From: Hoplostethus atlanticus
Taxonomy: Eukaryota; Chordata; Actinopteri; Trachichthyiformes; Trachichthyidae
Assembly: GCA_034670405.1 (NCBI GenBank)
Contig: JAXDDX010000060.1
Location: 2,052,001-2,116,000 of the forward strand
DNA: 64,000 nt
Reading direction: 5' to 3'
Shown here: in pieces, positions 1 through 11,400 of the stretch
Numbering within the stretch: position 1 is the first letter of the stretch
How the letters are laid out: each line of letters starts with the position of its first letter
Program-made: the position numbers and the translations under genes
Notes under the pieces: generated by a model
Seen by the model: the letters and a program-made list of their open reading frames with translations, nothing else
What the model was told of the DNA's origin: nothing
Databases searched by the model: none

Positions 1-300
1 ACAGCCTCAACATATATTGTTTTATCTGCTGTCCCACACAGTTTGCAGACAAAGGGCTTAGCGGTGCCCTTGTGTCAGCCCGTCACACATTACTGTACGG
101 CATGTCGGTAGGAGCTGGGCTGGTTATACAGTGTACAGAGACACAGTTCTATTGAATTCACTGAAGTAAGCAGTCATCAGTCACTGTAGGTTTAGATGAA
201 TTTGGCTGAGAATGACACTTTTCAGGACATTCAGATTATTTTGCTGTAACAGTGTGTCCCAACCACAGTGATGCACAGGGTGCTGTCACATTCCATTTTG

Positions 301-471
301 GGTGTTTAGCTGATGCTCTTATCATCAGCAGCTTACAATGAGTGAGCAGTCTTGAGCAAGGATCTTATCAACATGTGGACACAGGACTATTGATGAACAC
401 AATGGCCATTTGTTGGATCAAACCTGTGATTCTGCTTACGGGACTGTCTCTCTAAACCACTTTGCCACCCA
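301..471 (+). repeat. fish dispersed repeat, copy 1
   Basis: Contains the family signatures TTTAGCTGATGCTCTTAT, AGCTTACAATGAGTG, TCTTGAGCAAGGA and, at the end, GACTGTCTCTCTAAACCAC. Degenerate. Other copies lie at 4591, 8791, 15598 and 63271. Confidence 0.6.
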
Positions 472-1150
472 ATGTTCCCTCAGTCATTACTGTGTCTGGT
501 TCTTTTAATGGCATGGTGTTATTTAGTTTAATTCAGGCATCCCCTAGAGGAAAATGTCACTGCTAATCACTATGAGCGTCAAGATTTTGAGGGCCAACAT
601 CTTGGGCCCTCCATCTGCAATTAATGTGGTGAAAAACATAATTTCCAATGTCTTTTCAAACACTGAGAATCTCACATACATGTTCAACTGGGATGTAGAT
701 AGATTGTATAGATAGACTTACAGATGAGAACAAGAGAGAGAGATACAGACATTAACACACATGCACACATATTTCCTCCAGTAGGCTTAGAACACAGCAT
801 TTTCAAGACTAGGGCAAGAAAGTGAAGCAGAATAAGTCCTCAAGTACAACAAAACAATAAGAATGCATAAGCACCTTACAGTAGTTAGGTTTACAATGGC
901 TGAATCTGAGCTGCATACCACTTGGTTGGACTTTGAAACCATTAATTTATCCGAAAGAGACCCATTGTACCAACTCAAATCTAATGCAATGGATTTTAAA
1001 GGATAGAAGAGGAGAAAATATTCTGCAAAATACCATATCATAAGTCATATCATATCATATTTTTTCTAATAAAAAAACCCTGTATAGAACAAACCCTGCA
1101 TAACTTACTCTGGATATTCAAATGGCAGTCTATCCTGAATCCCAACTCAC

Positions 1151-1383
1151 CAGAGTCCAGGAGGACTTCAGGTGCAGCCGCTGGTCCTCCTGCTCTACAG
1201 TGGATCTGAGTAGAGGACACTTCCCTGACAGCTCCATGTCACCTCAGGAGCCCAGCCGGATCAAATAGGAGGACTGGGTCTGGGGCTGCACCCCTCTCTC
1301 CCCCATCCCCTCTCCTCTGCCAACCTCCTCCTAATCTGTGCCATGCACCACAGCTCCTATGGCCTGCGTAACCCCTCCAACTG
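1151..1383 (-). CDS. putative first coding exon of a gene beyond the left edge
   Basis: On the minus strand: acceptor ttttctttgtgtgcag at about 1384, then GC-rich sequence, an in-frame TGA, an ATG at 1237 and 29 open codons (MELSGKCPLLRSTVEQEDQR...) up to a consensus donor, GTGAGTTGGG, at 1150. The coding part is 1151-1237 and ends in phase 0. The product was not recognised. In human the gene next to MYOM1 on this side is LPIN2, in the same orientation, so an lpin2 5' exon is possible; the usual lipin start (MNYVGQ) is not in this exon. The rest lies outside the window. Confidence 0.3.
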
Positions 1384-2107
1384 CACACAAAGAAAATTAC
1401 CCCCAACCTGAACCATAAAACGCTTACATAACCCTTTCTCGGTGCTGGCCCCGCATCACCTCCATCCTCTGTCCTGGAAACGTCTCCATGGAGAACCATA
1501 AACACAATATGATAGTGGGAAATGCGAATACTGCTGCAATCTGTAATTGATTTACAGTAGTAAGTCATATAATGACAACAGTAGATGTTTTGTTTTGTGA
1601 GGATGTAATCACAACTAACCGCAACCAAAGACTCTAAAATCAAGTTACCAGTAAATTAAGTTATTAGGTGATAATTGTATAATACTGTATAACACTGTTT
1701 CCCTGCATGTTTTCCCATTGTAGCAGAGTGCGCTATAGAGAGAAAGTGCAGTGCCACACTCATTTAATGGACAAAGCAGATGTTTCTAGTCAGATGACAG
1801 GCATCGGCCACGATAACAACCCTGTACAACAGATCTCTCTTAGTGACACATTTAAGCTGACTAAACACTGTCTGGGTGAACTACAGACCACACCAAATTT
1901 AGTAAAAAGACCTGAGTACCACAGCACTTCATATAGGGCCCCTCTGCTTCCGGTCCTGATATTTTCTTGAACCTGCAGTGCTGCTGTGAACATGCAATGT
2001 ACTGAAATTAAAGTGAAATGAAGAATCTTTTTTTAGGCAAGCCCTGGGTCAAAAAGGGTTGATTATAAAAAAATGTGGTAGAATATAGAGCTCAAAGACA
2101 GGTCATA

Positions 2108-2110
<3 letters not shown>

Positions 2111-2154
<44 letters not shown>

Positions 2155-2165
2155 GCGTGTGTGTG
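2111..2165. repeat. (GT)n microsatellite
   Basis: Nearly pure GT with two GC interruptions at the right end. Confidence 0.95.
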
Positions 2166-2624
2166 CATTCTCTAATAGTGTTGCAGTTCAAGGTACACTA
2201 AAAGGAGAGCTACTTTCATTTTCATTTCTGAACAAACAGCAGCTTTTCTAGTAAGGTGATATAATTTTGTAATTGCTGCCATTGTACACCCATCTTTCCT
2301 TGTCCACGAGGTTCAGAGGTCTAGCGCTTCATACTAACACAGTAATCTCGACTGTCTCTTACTGTACACTATGAAGATGCCAAAAAATAAGGCTGACCAT
2401 AACCTATAGCCTTGTCAATACCCAAGCCAATCAATCAATCCCAGTGCATCAGAAAAATGTTAATTTTTATAAGCACAACCAGGTAGCGCCCATAACACTC
2501 TCTCCCTCTCTAGGATGAGAGGACCTTGAGAGGCATTAATCCTGTTTACAAGATTAGAACAAATCTGGCTTTCCCTGTCAGGGCACGTTTCTCCCGGTCC
2601 AAGTGTCCAACGTGATTCTCTACT

Positions 2625-2832
2625 TTTAGACCAGGGGTTCTCACCCATGTGCCACTGAGGCTCAAAAGTAAGGAGGTTTTCAAGCCAACCAATCACACCA
2701 GCTGATTTCAGGATTAGTTCAGGCCTGCTGCTTAAAGGTGGGTTAATTAATAAAAATTCAGCTGCTGTAGGGCTTTGGTTGGAATGAAAACCTGCATACT
2801 GTTGGGCCTCGATGAGAATCACTGGTTTAGAG
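2625..2832. mobile_element. miniature inverted-repeat element, about 205 bp
   Basis: The ends ACCAGGGGTTCTCA (from 2630) and TGAGAATCACTGGTTT (to 2828) are imperfect inverted repeats, and both sides are flanked by TTTAGA (possible target duplication). There is no coding content. It is a typical non-autonomous DNA transposon of fish genomes. Confidence 0.7.
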
Positions 2833-2855
2833 GCTTTGAGACAAAGACTGCAAGA

Positions 2856-3131
2856 CACACATTTCACATATGCTTCAGAATACGTTTAGAGATAAGGTTC
2901 AAAATACATCTGTAGATGACGTTCATTCAAAATACACTGACACTGGAAATATATTTGCATCTGCGCTGTTGACAACATATCTGCAATATTATATCCAAAA
3001 AATGTTTTGGCTACTGAAAATATATTTGGAATGAATGTCATCTATATGTACAAATACATTTTTGGCCAGATGTGTATGATGTGTATGTGAAACATATCTC
3101 TAACCATATTCTAGTATATGTGAAATGTATT
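2856..3131. mobile_element. long-inverted-repeat MITE, about 275 bp
   Basis: The left arm at 2856-2900 (ACATTTCACATATGCTTCAG...) is matched in reverse complement by the right arm at about 3089-3131 (...CTAGTATATGTGAAATGT). It also has internal related motifs (GTAGATGACGTTCATTC against GAATGAATGTCATCTA). Mostly palindromic and non-coding. It sits about 25 bp from the previous element. Confidence 0.75.
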
Positions 3132-3524
3132 TTTTCCGTAAGGTGGGACGCTTGGGGACACCGTCCAGGAGTCCCACCACACCTGCCGGCGGGAGGGTTT
3201 ACTTCGACTAAAGGCAATTAGGTATGAGGTTAATGTTGACTACAATTGATGACATTATGTTATAAATAGTAGTAAACGGTCAATTTAGCTTCATGACAAG
3301 GCACACTATTGACTACTTCTCCATGCTATCGCTTTCATCCGTTATCCGTCCTTAAAGAATGCCGTCCAGCAACAAGCAGGTCTCACGACGTTAGATAAAC
3401 CAAATATGACTCTTCAAAAATGTTTCAAGAACTGCATTTTGGCACTGAACAGCGCAGCTAATAAATAACACCGCGCGTTCCGCCCGATAATTTTATTAAA
3501 TGGTTTAACTAACTATCATCCTAC

Positions 3525-3700
3525 CTTTCGGAATAGAGACTCATTCGGCTGTCATACCGCAGTCCAATTCTCTTTCTCTGTCTCTGTCTCTGTCTCTGTC
3601 TCTGTCTCGTCGGTCCCGGTTGAGTCGCTCGTCTCTTGGAGCTGACTAGACCACGTGACCCTGCAGCGCTCTGAGGCTGCACGTGATTACAATGTAACAC
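3525..3700 (-). promoter_or_regulatory. putative promoter and untranslated exon, minus strand
   Basis: A CpG-containing stretch in otherwise AT-rich DNA. It has two CACGTG E-boxes 28 bp apart (3652-3657 and 3680-3685), a (CTGTCT)n tract (about 3565-3608), and a good minus-strand donor, AAAG|GTAGGA, with the exon boundary at 3525. It points toward the putative exon at 1151-1383 and could be that gene's start. There is no transcript evidence. Confidence 0.3.
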
Positions 3701-3968
3701 ATCGGTGATATAATGTAACCGGGCGAAACTTTGTTAGAGCCAAATGGGTTGTTTTTCTACACACAAAAAAGAGGTTAGTATTCAGGGTAAAAAATGGTAC
3801 ATTTATTTGTGTGACAGGCAATTGAATTGTTTGTATTGATTTGTATTGGTGCTACTGGTGCAGCCATGACGAAAAATGTATTTATTTAATTTATTTGTAT
3901 TTAATTGAATGTTCCTATAGGCACTTAAAGTGTGTCTGTGGTAATAAATAGTGACCATGTCATATTCT

Positions 3969-3970
<2 letters not shown>

Positions 3971-4009
<39 letters not shown>
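3971..4009. repeat. (TAA)n microsatellite
   Basis: About 13 TAA units, uninterrupted. Confidence 0.95.
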
Positions 4010-4010
<1 letters not shown>

Positions 4011-4590
4011 AACCTGTTTCAAAATCAGGTATTTCTTATATGCATTATTAATCACTGTATTATTAAATATTTTTCCAGGTACACTTTAGGTCATTGCTGG
4101 AAATTAGAATTTTGAATTATTTTGTTAAAATAGCTACAGTTAATACCTTTGTTTTCATTCATATTATTATTATGTTTATAATATTATATTTTGCTGTGAC
4201 ATGTGTATAATGTCCTTCTAAAATGTATAACTTGATTACTATAGTTATTTATGATAAGGGTGTGACTAGGTGGCTTGTAGTTATGCCTGACAGGGACCTT
4301 GACTCTTAACAACACCTCCAGTTAGAGGACAAACCACAACAAAAAGCACAAATGTGCTCTAACAAGTTTCTCCCAAAGTTAGAAACCAGAGAAGCGGTAC
4401 TATAATATGTGATCCCATAAAGATGTATGCCTGGAGCTGCCACATTTACAATTACTAACTTTATAGGCTCGTAAACTGTTTGTCTGAACTTGTATAGAAG
4501 ATTTACAAGGGCGTAACATTTTGTTGTGCTGCCCTTTAAAGATCCAATCCATATTTGCTGTATGATGCTCCCTGCTGAAGAACTGATGCA

Positions 4591-4732
4591 GGGTCAGCTA
4601 CACAGCAGCACCCCAGCAGCTGGTAGTGCTTTGTTCAAGGACGCTTCAGCAGGGCGGATATTTGCCGACTAAGGGGCTTGAACCTGGGTCCTCTAGCCTG
4701 TCTCCCTACTCATTATGCCACTCTGCTGTCCT
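4591..4732 (+). repeat. fish dispersed repeat, copy 2
   Basis: GGTCAGCTACACAGCAGCAC, GCTGGTAGTGCTTTGTTCAAGG, CTTCAGCAGGGCGGAT, CTTGAACCTGGGTCCTCT and a final ATGCCACTCTGCTG give the fullest version of the family here. Confidence 0.7.
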
Positions 4733-5455
4733 AAAAATGGATGTGGGGAAGAACAAATGGAGTTGACCGTTGACCAGCTCCAGAGAGGAAGTTGAGCTCA
4801 GCTGAGACAGACTACCTCGCAACTGGCTTTATTGCATAAGGATTTAGTGAAGACTAACTAACAGAAACTAAAACTAAAGTTTGCTGTCTGAGTTTTTGAT
4901 GAATTCATATGTGTTTCTCATGTAGTGGCCTATATTTCAAGTTATGATGGTCTAAGTGTCTTATTTTCCATATGTTTTTGTATTTATATATAATTTTTTT
5001 TTAAATCGGTTTTACAAATAAATCTTTGTTCTCAGTGCTGCCAGTGTTGCCAGTTCCCAGTGTTACCTGCCATTTTCATTGCCCATACACGCTAGTGGAT
5101 GAAGTTGTGCCGGAATACCATTTCAGCCATGTATAAATCAAAACTCCCAACATATTTGAAAATGCCCAAAACTTAGATGGCCAAATGAATTCCACATTGT
5201 GTGTTTAAGGAGCTACAGCCAGTTCTCCTACAGGAGCTGCACTTTGCTCTCGTCTAGACCCCCAGAGCGTATAATTGTTGCTGTGAATTAATTCTGCCCT
5301 GTTTCACCCCAAGAATTTCCCATGTTGGCTCTGCGCTACGCACCGCTTTTTTTTTGCCTTGCCTTTTTAAGTCTGTGTGTCTGTCATCCTATATATTCCT
5401 GATGCTGCATTCTAATGTCAATTACAATTAATTCAATAAATACGTTGACAACCTC

Positions 5456-5461
5456 TTTATT
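5456..5461 (-). terminator. polyadenylation signal for the orphan 3' exons
   Basis: AATAAA on the minus strand (plus-strand tttatt), about 340 bases after the TAA at 5798-5800. It supports a transcribed 3' UTR from 5797 to about 5440, which includes a (CT)n tract. Confidence 0.4.
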
Positions 5462-5753
5462 CAAGCAAATATGATGAAATACACACAATAAGCAAAAATA
5501 CCCAAATCTAAGAAATGCAAACAGTAGAAATCTTCTTGGCTTTCTGGTGTTATCAGTGGTCAGTGACGTAAAACTAAATGTGATCTCCTAGTAAGATTCT
5601 TATTCCATTATCTGTGCCATTAGTGCACATATGGCTTGATCGTGAATATTTGACAAGAGCAAATGCAACGTCTAAGTGATGCTAACTGAAAACACATCTA
5701 TCATGTTAGACATAAAAGCACACTCCACCTGCTAGGCTAGCAATATGAGATTA

Positions 5754-5790
5754 CTCCTCTCTCTCTCTCTCTCTCTCTCGCTCTCTCTCT
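5754..5790. repeat. (CT)n microsatellite
   Basis: CT repeat with one CG interruption, in the 3' UTR of the orphan exons on the minus strand. Confidence 0.9.
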
Positions 5791-5797
5791 GCCAAGT

Positions 5798-6349
5798 TTA
5801 GTCTGTGCTCTTTGGCTGTGACTCAGGTGGCGGCTCAACATCAGGATTGAGCTCTTCCTCTATGTCTGCAGGCTGCTCAGGAATCTCCTGGCTGTCTGCA
5901 GGACTGCCATCCTCTTGCTTTTCTAAAACTTGGGGCGCAGCTGCAGCATCCACTTTCATCTTCTCGTCCTCCTTCTCTACTTTCTCGTCATGCTCATTCT
6001 CCTTACTGTCCTCCACCTTTTCCATGGGAGGAATCTTCAGAATTACAGAGGCTGCAATGAAACGAAATGATGGAGATTTCAACATACCTGTTCCCAATGC
6101 ATGAAACATCTGTAATAGTTCACCATAGGCATGGAAGGCAAGGATACAACATTTTATTACTGGCTTAGATGTCACACACATGCATACACTAATGTGACGT
6201 CAGATCTTCTCACCCTTTCGCTTCTGCATTTTCTTTCCAGTGGTTTTCTTCCTTTCTTGTGGGGTGTTTGGGCCAAAGACTACATTTCCATCTGCATCAG
6301 TCAAATAGGAAGTCACTCCTAAGTCACCTCTGCCCTCTGTAACAATCAG
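5798..6349 (-). CDS. two orphan 3' coding exons, acidic C-terminus
   Basis: Exon 6214-6349 (acceptor ctcttcacag, donor GTGAGA, 136 nt) begins LIVTEGRGDLGV and ends in a basic KKMQKRK stretch. Exon 5798-6051 (acceptor tttcattgcag) continues in phase and ends at TAA, giving 84 strongly acidic residues (many E, D, K, P). A minus-strand AATAAA (plus tttatt, 5456-5461) follows. The product was not recognised. No upstream exon with a compatible phase was found between 6.35 and 8.47 kb except a cryptic donor inside the last myom1 exon (8511-8516), which would join in frame. The first residues resemble the last strand of an I-set Ig domain. It is either an alternative myom1 C-terminus or the end of a separate small gene. 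Confidence 0.55.
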
Positions 6350-7653
6350 CTGTGAAGAGACAACTTCAAGTTAGACACGATCATATACAGTCAGAATTAA
6401 CCATCACACTTTCAGTCCCAGAATGTCAGCTACTTACCCAGGGAGTTCAGTGGTATCAGCCCTACCACTGATTGCCCATGTAATCCAGATACACTTGACA
6501 ATGAACACTGAAAACTTTCATAATGTAATTTATGTTTTCTCATTTGTAACCCATCTAATTTCTAAAGTGTGCCTCTATCATATCTACCCTATTACTTTAT
6601 ATCTGATATGTTTCAGATGAACCACATCTGTGATGCTGTATGTTTCATGTGCAAATATGATACTGCTATACTGCTGAATTGTGCCTCCCTCCTTATTGCA
6701 ATCTTCGCCATGGCGAGTTGCCACATATATAATGACTCTGGCTGTGAGATTGTACAACAATCCCCATCCTGGTCTCCACGCTAGGGGTTATGTGATGAGA
6801 TGATGTTGTTATACTCTGCTGACTTAACTCTCTGTTTGCTTTAATGCCATTATGACCACATTCTTGGTCTATTCCATCCATATTTTTCGGTCATTGAATC
6901 TCAATAGAGACCTCGACTCGCTCACCCACGCGTTCACAAACATCAGCACTGCCTGCGGAAGTAGGTCTCACTTTAAAATCATGAACAAGCAGGTTTCAGT
7001 TCCTCACCAAGATGTTTTGGTGTATATAAAGCAGTGCTTTATAGTTTCCTTAACCATGTGAAAATAATGATACTCCATAACACACAAAGATACTCCATTA
7101 TCAGATAAAGTTCTACTACTCATGTGATATTGTTGATGAGGAAGCTGTCAATAATGCCTGACTGTGTGTACCTTCCACACACTGATGTGATGAGTGAGTA
7201 AAGTTTGGGGTGTATGATAGTACTGTTGGATACTGGTGACCAGACAAGGGAAAAAAGCATTAGTTTTCTCTCAATTACATTTAGGTGAGCTAGATTATGT
7301 TTGCTCTGTTAGAAGAGTGTGATAAGAAGAAAGAGGGTTCATCTTGGGGTGAACATCACAGTTCGTTTGGTTTCTTTTTTTTCAGAGCGTCATCAATCAA
7401 GCGCACCTTAAGTAATTGCAATAAAACTAATATTTGAATCAGGGTTTGAGTACAGTAGAGGGGAGACGTCTCCATGCTGATGTCTGATCTTCGGCAGTCC
7501 AGTCTTAGGGAAATCTTATACGTGACTGGGAGTGAAAAGGGAAGAGGCAACTGAAACGAGAGAGGAGGTGATGAAGGTGACGAGTACAGGGTAAGAGGGT
7601 TCAAAACAAAGTGAAACAACTCAAGAGGAGGAAGTGGGGGAGTACATGCTCTT

Positions 7654-8471
7654 TTTATTAGTCTTATCATGAAACAGGGGGTAAGGGAACTGATGCAATA
7701 ATCACTATTGCCTTGTCATTGACAGTGATGTCAAAATAAATACATGAACTGCAGTGGCATTGTAATCGCTTAATCATTAATGAATGACCGTGAAGGGGAT
7801 GTCATAAACAATGGTGAATAACAGTGATGGGGACAAACATCAATAATAGTGACTAAATGACAGTGGGGTGACACATTCACTACAGACAGTGGAGGTGACA
7901 TCATAATCACTACATTCAAAGTGATTGTGAATACACGCACACACGATAAACAGGAAGTAGAATCCATTCAAATGGCACATTACATCAATACCCAGTCCAC
8001 TCTTGGTTCATCATTTCTCTCCCTTGACTTCTCTATCATGACAGCATGGCCTACAGTGTTACCTTGCACTTTCTTTGGGCAGTTAACATATCAGTTCTTC
8101 TTCTGCAGCAAACTAATTGAAATTAATACAAACATGTTCCTCTCTGCATGCACCATTTGAATTTCAACTAAAATTGCAACAATACATATTTCTGGGTGGG
8201 CATAATGCCATAATGTCATACCTCATTGCTTTCAGATAACAGTGGATTTGATAAGATATTATTGGACTGATGGTATACATAGATTTTCTTTTATATTTCA
8301 AAGTTACAACTCTTAACCACACTTTGTGGATGTTTGAATTGTACAGCACCTCTAGAATTAGTGTATATTCTACACAAAACATCTAACAAATCCTCAGGAC
8401 TTTTTTTCCCTTTTTTTGCTTCCAATGTTGTTGTTTTTTATACATATTTACGTCAAGATTTTGGACCGCTT
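7654..8471 (-). other. myom1: myom1 3' untranslated region (putative)
   Basis: After the stop codon at 8472-8474 no further reading frame with splice sites is evident. The first good minus-strand AATAAA is the plus-strand tttatt at 7654-7659. The 3' UTR would be about 0.8 kb. The actual cleavage site was not determined. Confidence 0.4.
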
Positions 8472-11400
8472 TTATATTTTCTTGCTGCCCTCTTCTTGGG
8501 TGATGAAGACACTTACGGTGAAGTCCCCGCTCTCCGTGCCGTACTTATTCTTCACCAGGATGCTGTACTTGCCCGAGTCTGACGTTTGCACAGTGGTGAT
8601 GGTGAAGCTGGCAAACTTGCCCGACTCAAACTTCAGAATGTAGTGGTCGTCCGACACCATCTCCCTGTCGTTCTTCAGCCAGGTGACCTCTGGCACAGGA
8701 TCGCCCGAAATGTTGCAGGTGAGATTGAGGGACTGAGGAGAGGAGAACACGTGACACCCACCCATAATAACATACAGTAACTACAATTATATTCAGGCTT
8801 TTAGCCAACGCTCTTATGTTCAAGGACACTTCAACAGGACACGTGGCCATTGATGGACAACAGGACGGTCTCTATAACCAGCCTCATAACTATTATTACA
8901 TGGCCTCATGTCCATGCTCATACTAAGCCACATAATACTACAATCAGATGAAACAACTTACCTTGCCCTCCTGTATGGTGACCACATCAGGCAGGCCTCC
9001 TGCTACTCGAGCACGGTCTGAAAGAAGCAGCAGTAACTTTATAACTTTATGATCATAAATAGTAAACTTTATTTGTATAGCACTTAGAACAAAAAACAGA
9101 AATACAATGAATGTAAAAAATAGCAGAAAGAAACAGCAGAAAGAGAACGACCATATTGGACAACAAACAAATCAATACAATTGCAAAATCATCAGATTTG
9201 TTTTTAGTTAGTGTCTTAAAAGGAGATAGAGAGGTAGCCACTCGTATTTCTTAAGCTAAGTTTAGGGGCCCTGATTTGAAATGCTCGATCAACTTTTGGC
9301 TTTAGATTTGGGAGCAGTCAAGAGAGCTTTGTTGGTAGATCTAAGAGTACGCTTTTGTACATAGTGAGATAAAAGCTATGCTGGGGCTAAGCCATGTATT
9401 GCTTTAAAAGTAATCAATAAAATCTGAGACGAGGCAATAATCTATTATAATGTAAACTGTATATGAAGTACAGGTCTTCCAGTTGATTCAATAGCTATTC
9501 AATAGCTACCCCCAGTCAGAGACAGATAAGATTTAAGACCTACAAGTGGCAAGCACTGGAAGTAAACACATTCCTACTTACTTCTCTCTGCAATAGCAGC
9601 GGCTCTGATAAAGGAAAGGAGGGAACAACAAATTAGAACAAAATGGTTGAGAGTCAGAAGTCTAATTTAACATCTTCATATACTGCATCATGTGATTGTG
9701 TTTTTATGAATGCTAGCGTTGTGGTTAACATCTGCCGTAATATGAAAGCTCTTTTAAGTGTTAAAGTCGTCCAGTAGTGAGTAACTTACTTGAGTCTCTG
9801 GAACTCTGCAAAAGCATCGTCAAATGCTGCAAAGCAAAAAACAATTGTCAGAATCAGAATTAGTTTTATTTGTTGGCGCATACAAGGAATTGTCCCGTAG
9901 GTCACATTAAACATGTAACAACACACGGTTATAAAGAAAGTAGTATAATGTGTAAAAAAAAAAATAATTTAGGGAATAGGTCTCTTTTGAAGTTGTATAT
10001 AAAGAAAGTAGTATATATAGTGAGATAGAAAAAGTATAAGTAGTGTAAAAAAAAAAAAATAGAAATTTAAGAAACAGGTCTCTTATCTCTACAGTATGGA
10101 CGTGATGGAAAAGTCAGAAATGAAAGTCAGAAATAAAAAATGAGTAAACAAATATATACAGATCCCAGAGTATAAATAGGTATAAACAAATAAACTGTAC
10201 AGTCAAAGGTGTGCAGTCATTTTCACTTTCAGATATGGTGACTGGCTCACCTTGGCCAGCCAACTCAACAGTCCTCCGCAGACCTCCCTTTCCATCGTTG
10301 AACTCAATGGCATATTTGCCCATATCTTTTTCTGTGGGTTCTGTGATCTGCAGCCACAGCTGCTCTCCCACCACACCACTCTTAATACGGTCAGAGAAGG
10401 AAATGGCTGAATCCCTGTCAGAACACAAAGACCTCATGTAAGTGACATGTAAGCAGAAAACATGTTACGGAACATACATGCATGGTGTGCTTCTGCGAGG
10501 TATGTAAGGACTAAAGAGGGAAAGATATTGGAATATTTTTACTCAAGTAGAGGCAGTGTTACTTCAGTTGAACTTTTTATCTTATAAAAAGTTACTTAGA
10601 TAAAAATAGGAGTAAATACTTGGTAAAATACTGATGTAGAGGTAAAAGTATAGCAACTGATGTGAAGTAGTTTTGAAAAATCTACTCAAACACAGTAACT
10701 ACACTAGATATAATTAGTTCATCTCCACACACACACACACACACTAATGCAGACAGAAAACACACTTGTAGTGCCAGGTCACTTGGAGTAAATCGTTATA
10801 GTAGCTGACAAAGGTGTAGAGTCGGATGCCCTCATCTGTGCTCGTGATCTTCAGAGGAGTAGAGGAATTGGCTGTAGTAAACCACAATAAGGTGAGTAAA
10901 ATATTTACTTTGGATAAGAGAGAAAATTATTATGACTCATATCCAATTTCATCCAGGACAGAATTTTTATTCTTACCGATAACACTGAAAACTTCATTCA
11001 TCAAGTCTTTGAAACCTTGAAAAAAGCAAAATTTTATCATCAGTAATACATTTGCTATATTTTTCGAGGTAATTAGATCTATTGGCGTGTGGCTCTGCAA
11101 GGTTACCTTGATCTGTCAAATTCAACTTGGAAGTGTCACTTCCTCTCTCATCCTTCAGAACGATCTCATACACACCAGCATCCTTCTTGGAAATCTGGAA
11201 GAGAGAGAAACAGTCACAACCCACACCGAGCATCACCACCATTGTCAAAAGGAATATGATTTGTATTCAACGAAAAGGCAAAAGCTTTTCTCTCCTGCAA
11301 TGGATGCTGCAGGACATACATATATATGACACAATGGCAAAAAAGCCAACAAACAAACAAACAAACAAACAAAAAGCATTCTCAGGCTAAACGGCAAAAC

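Noticed and set aside
1239..1643. 134-residue minus-strand frame, Gly/Arg-rich
   Set aside because: It crosses an acceptor-like site and ends just before the better-supported ATG exon; composition is that of GC-rich noncoding DNA.
3803..4012. Poly-Tyr minus-strand frame
   Set aside because: Translation of the (TAA)n microsatellite.
5805..6104. Plus-strand Ser-rich frame
   Set aside because: Mirror of the acidic minus-strand exon; the splice sites and stop fit the minus strand only.
6430..6520. Possible exon ending in GTAAGT (plus cttac at about 6433-6437) just upstream of the orphan exons
   Set aside because: In the only phase that would join the next exon the frame contains TGA.
6900..6965. 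27-nt exon-like piece with acceptor cttccgcag and donor GTGAGC
   Set aside because: Too short to judge and no matching upstream exon found.
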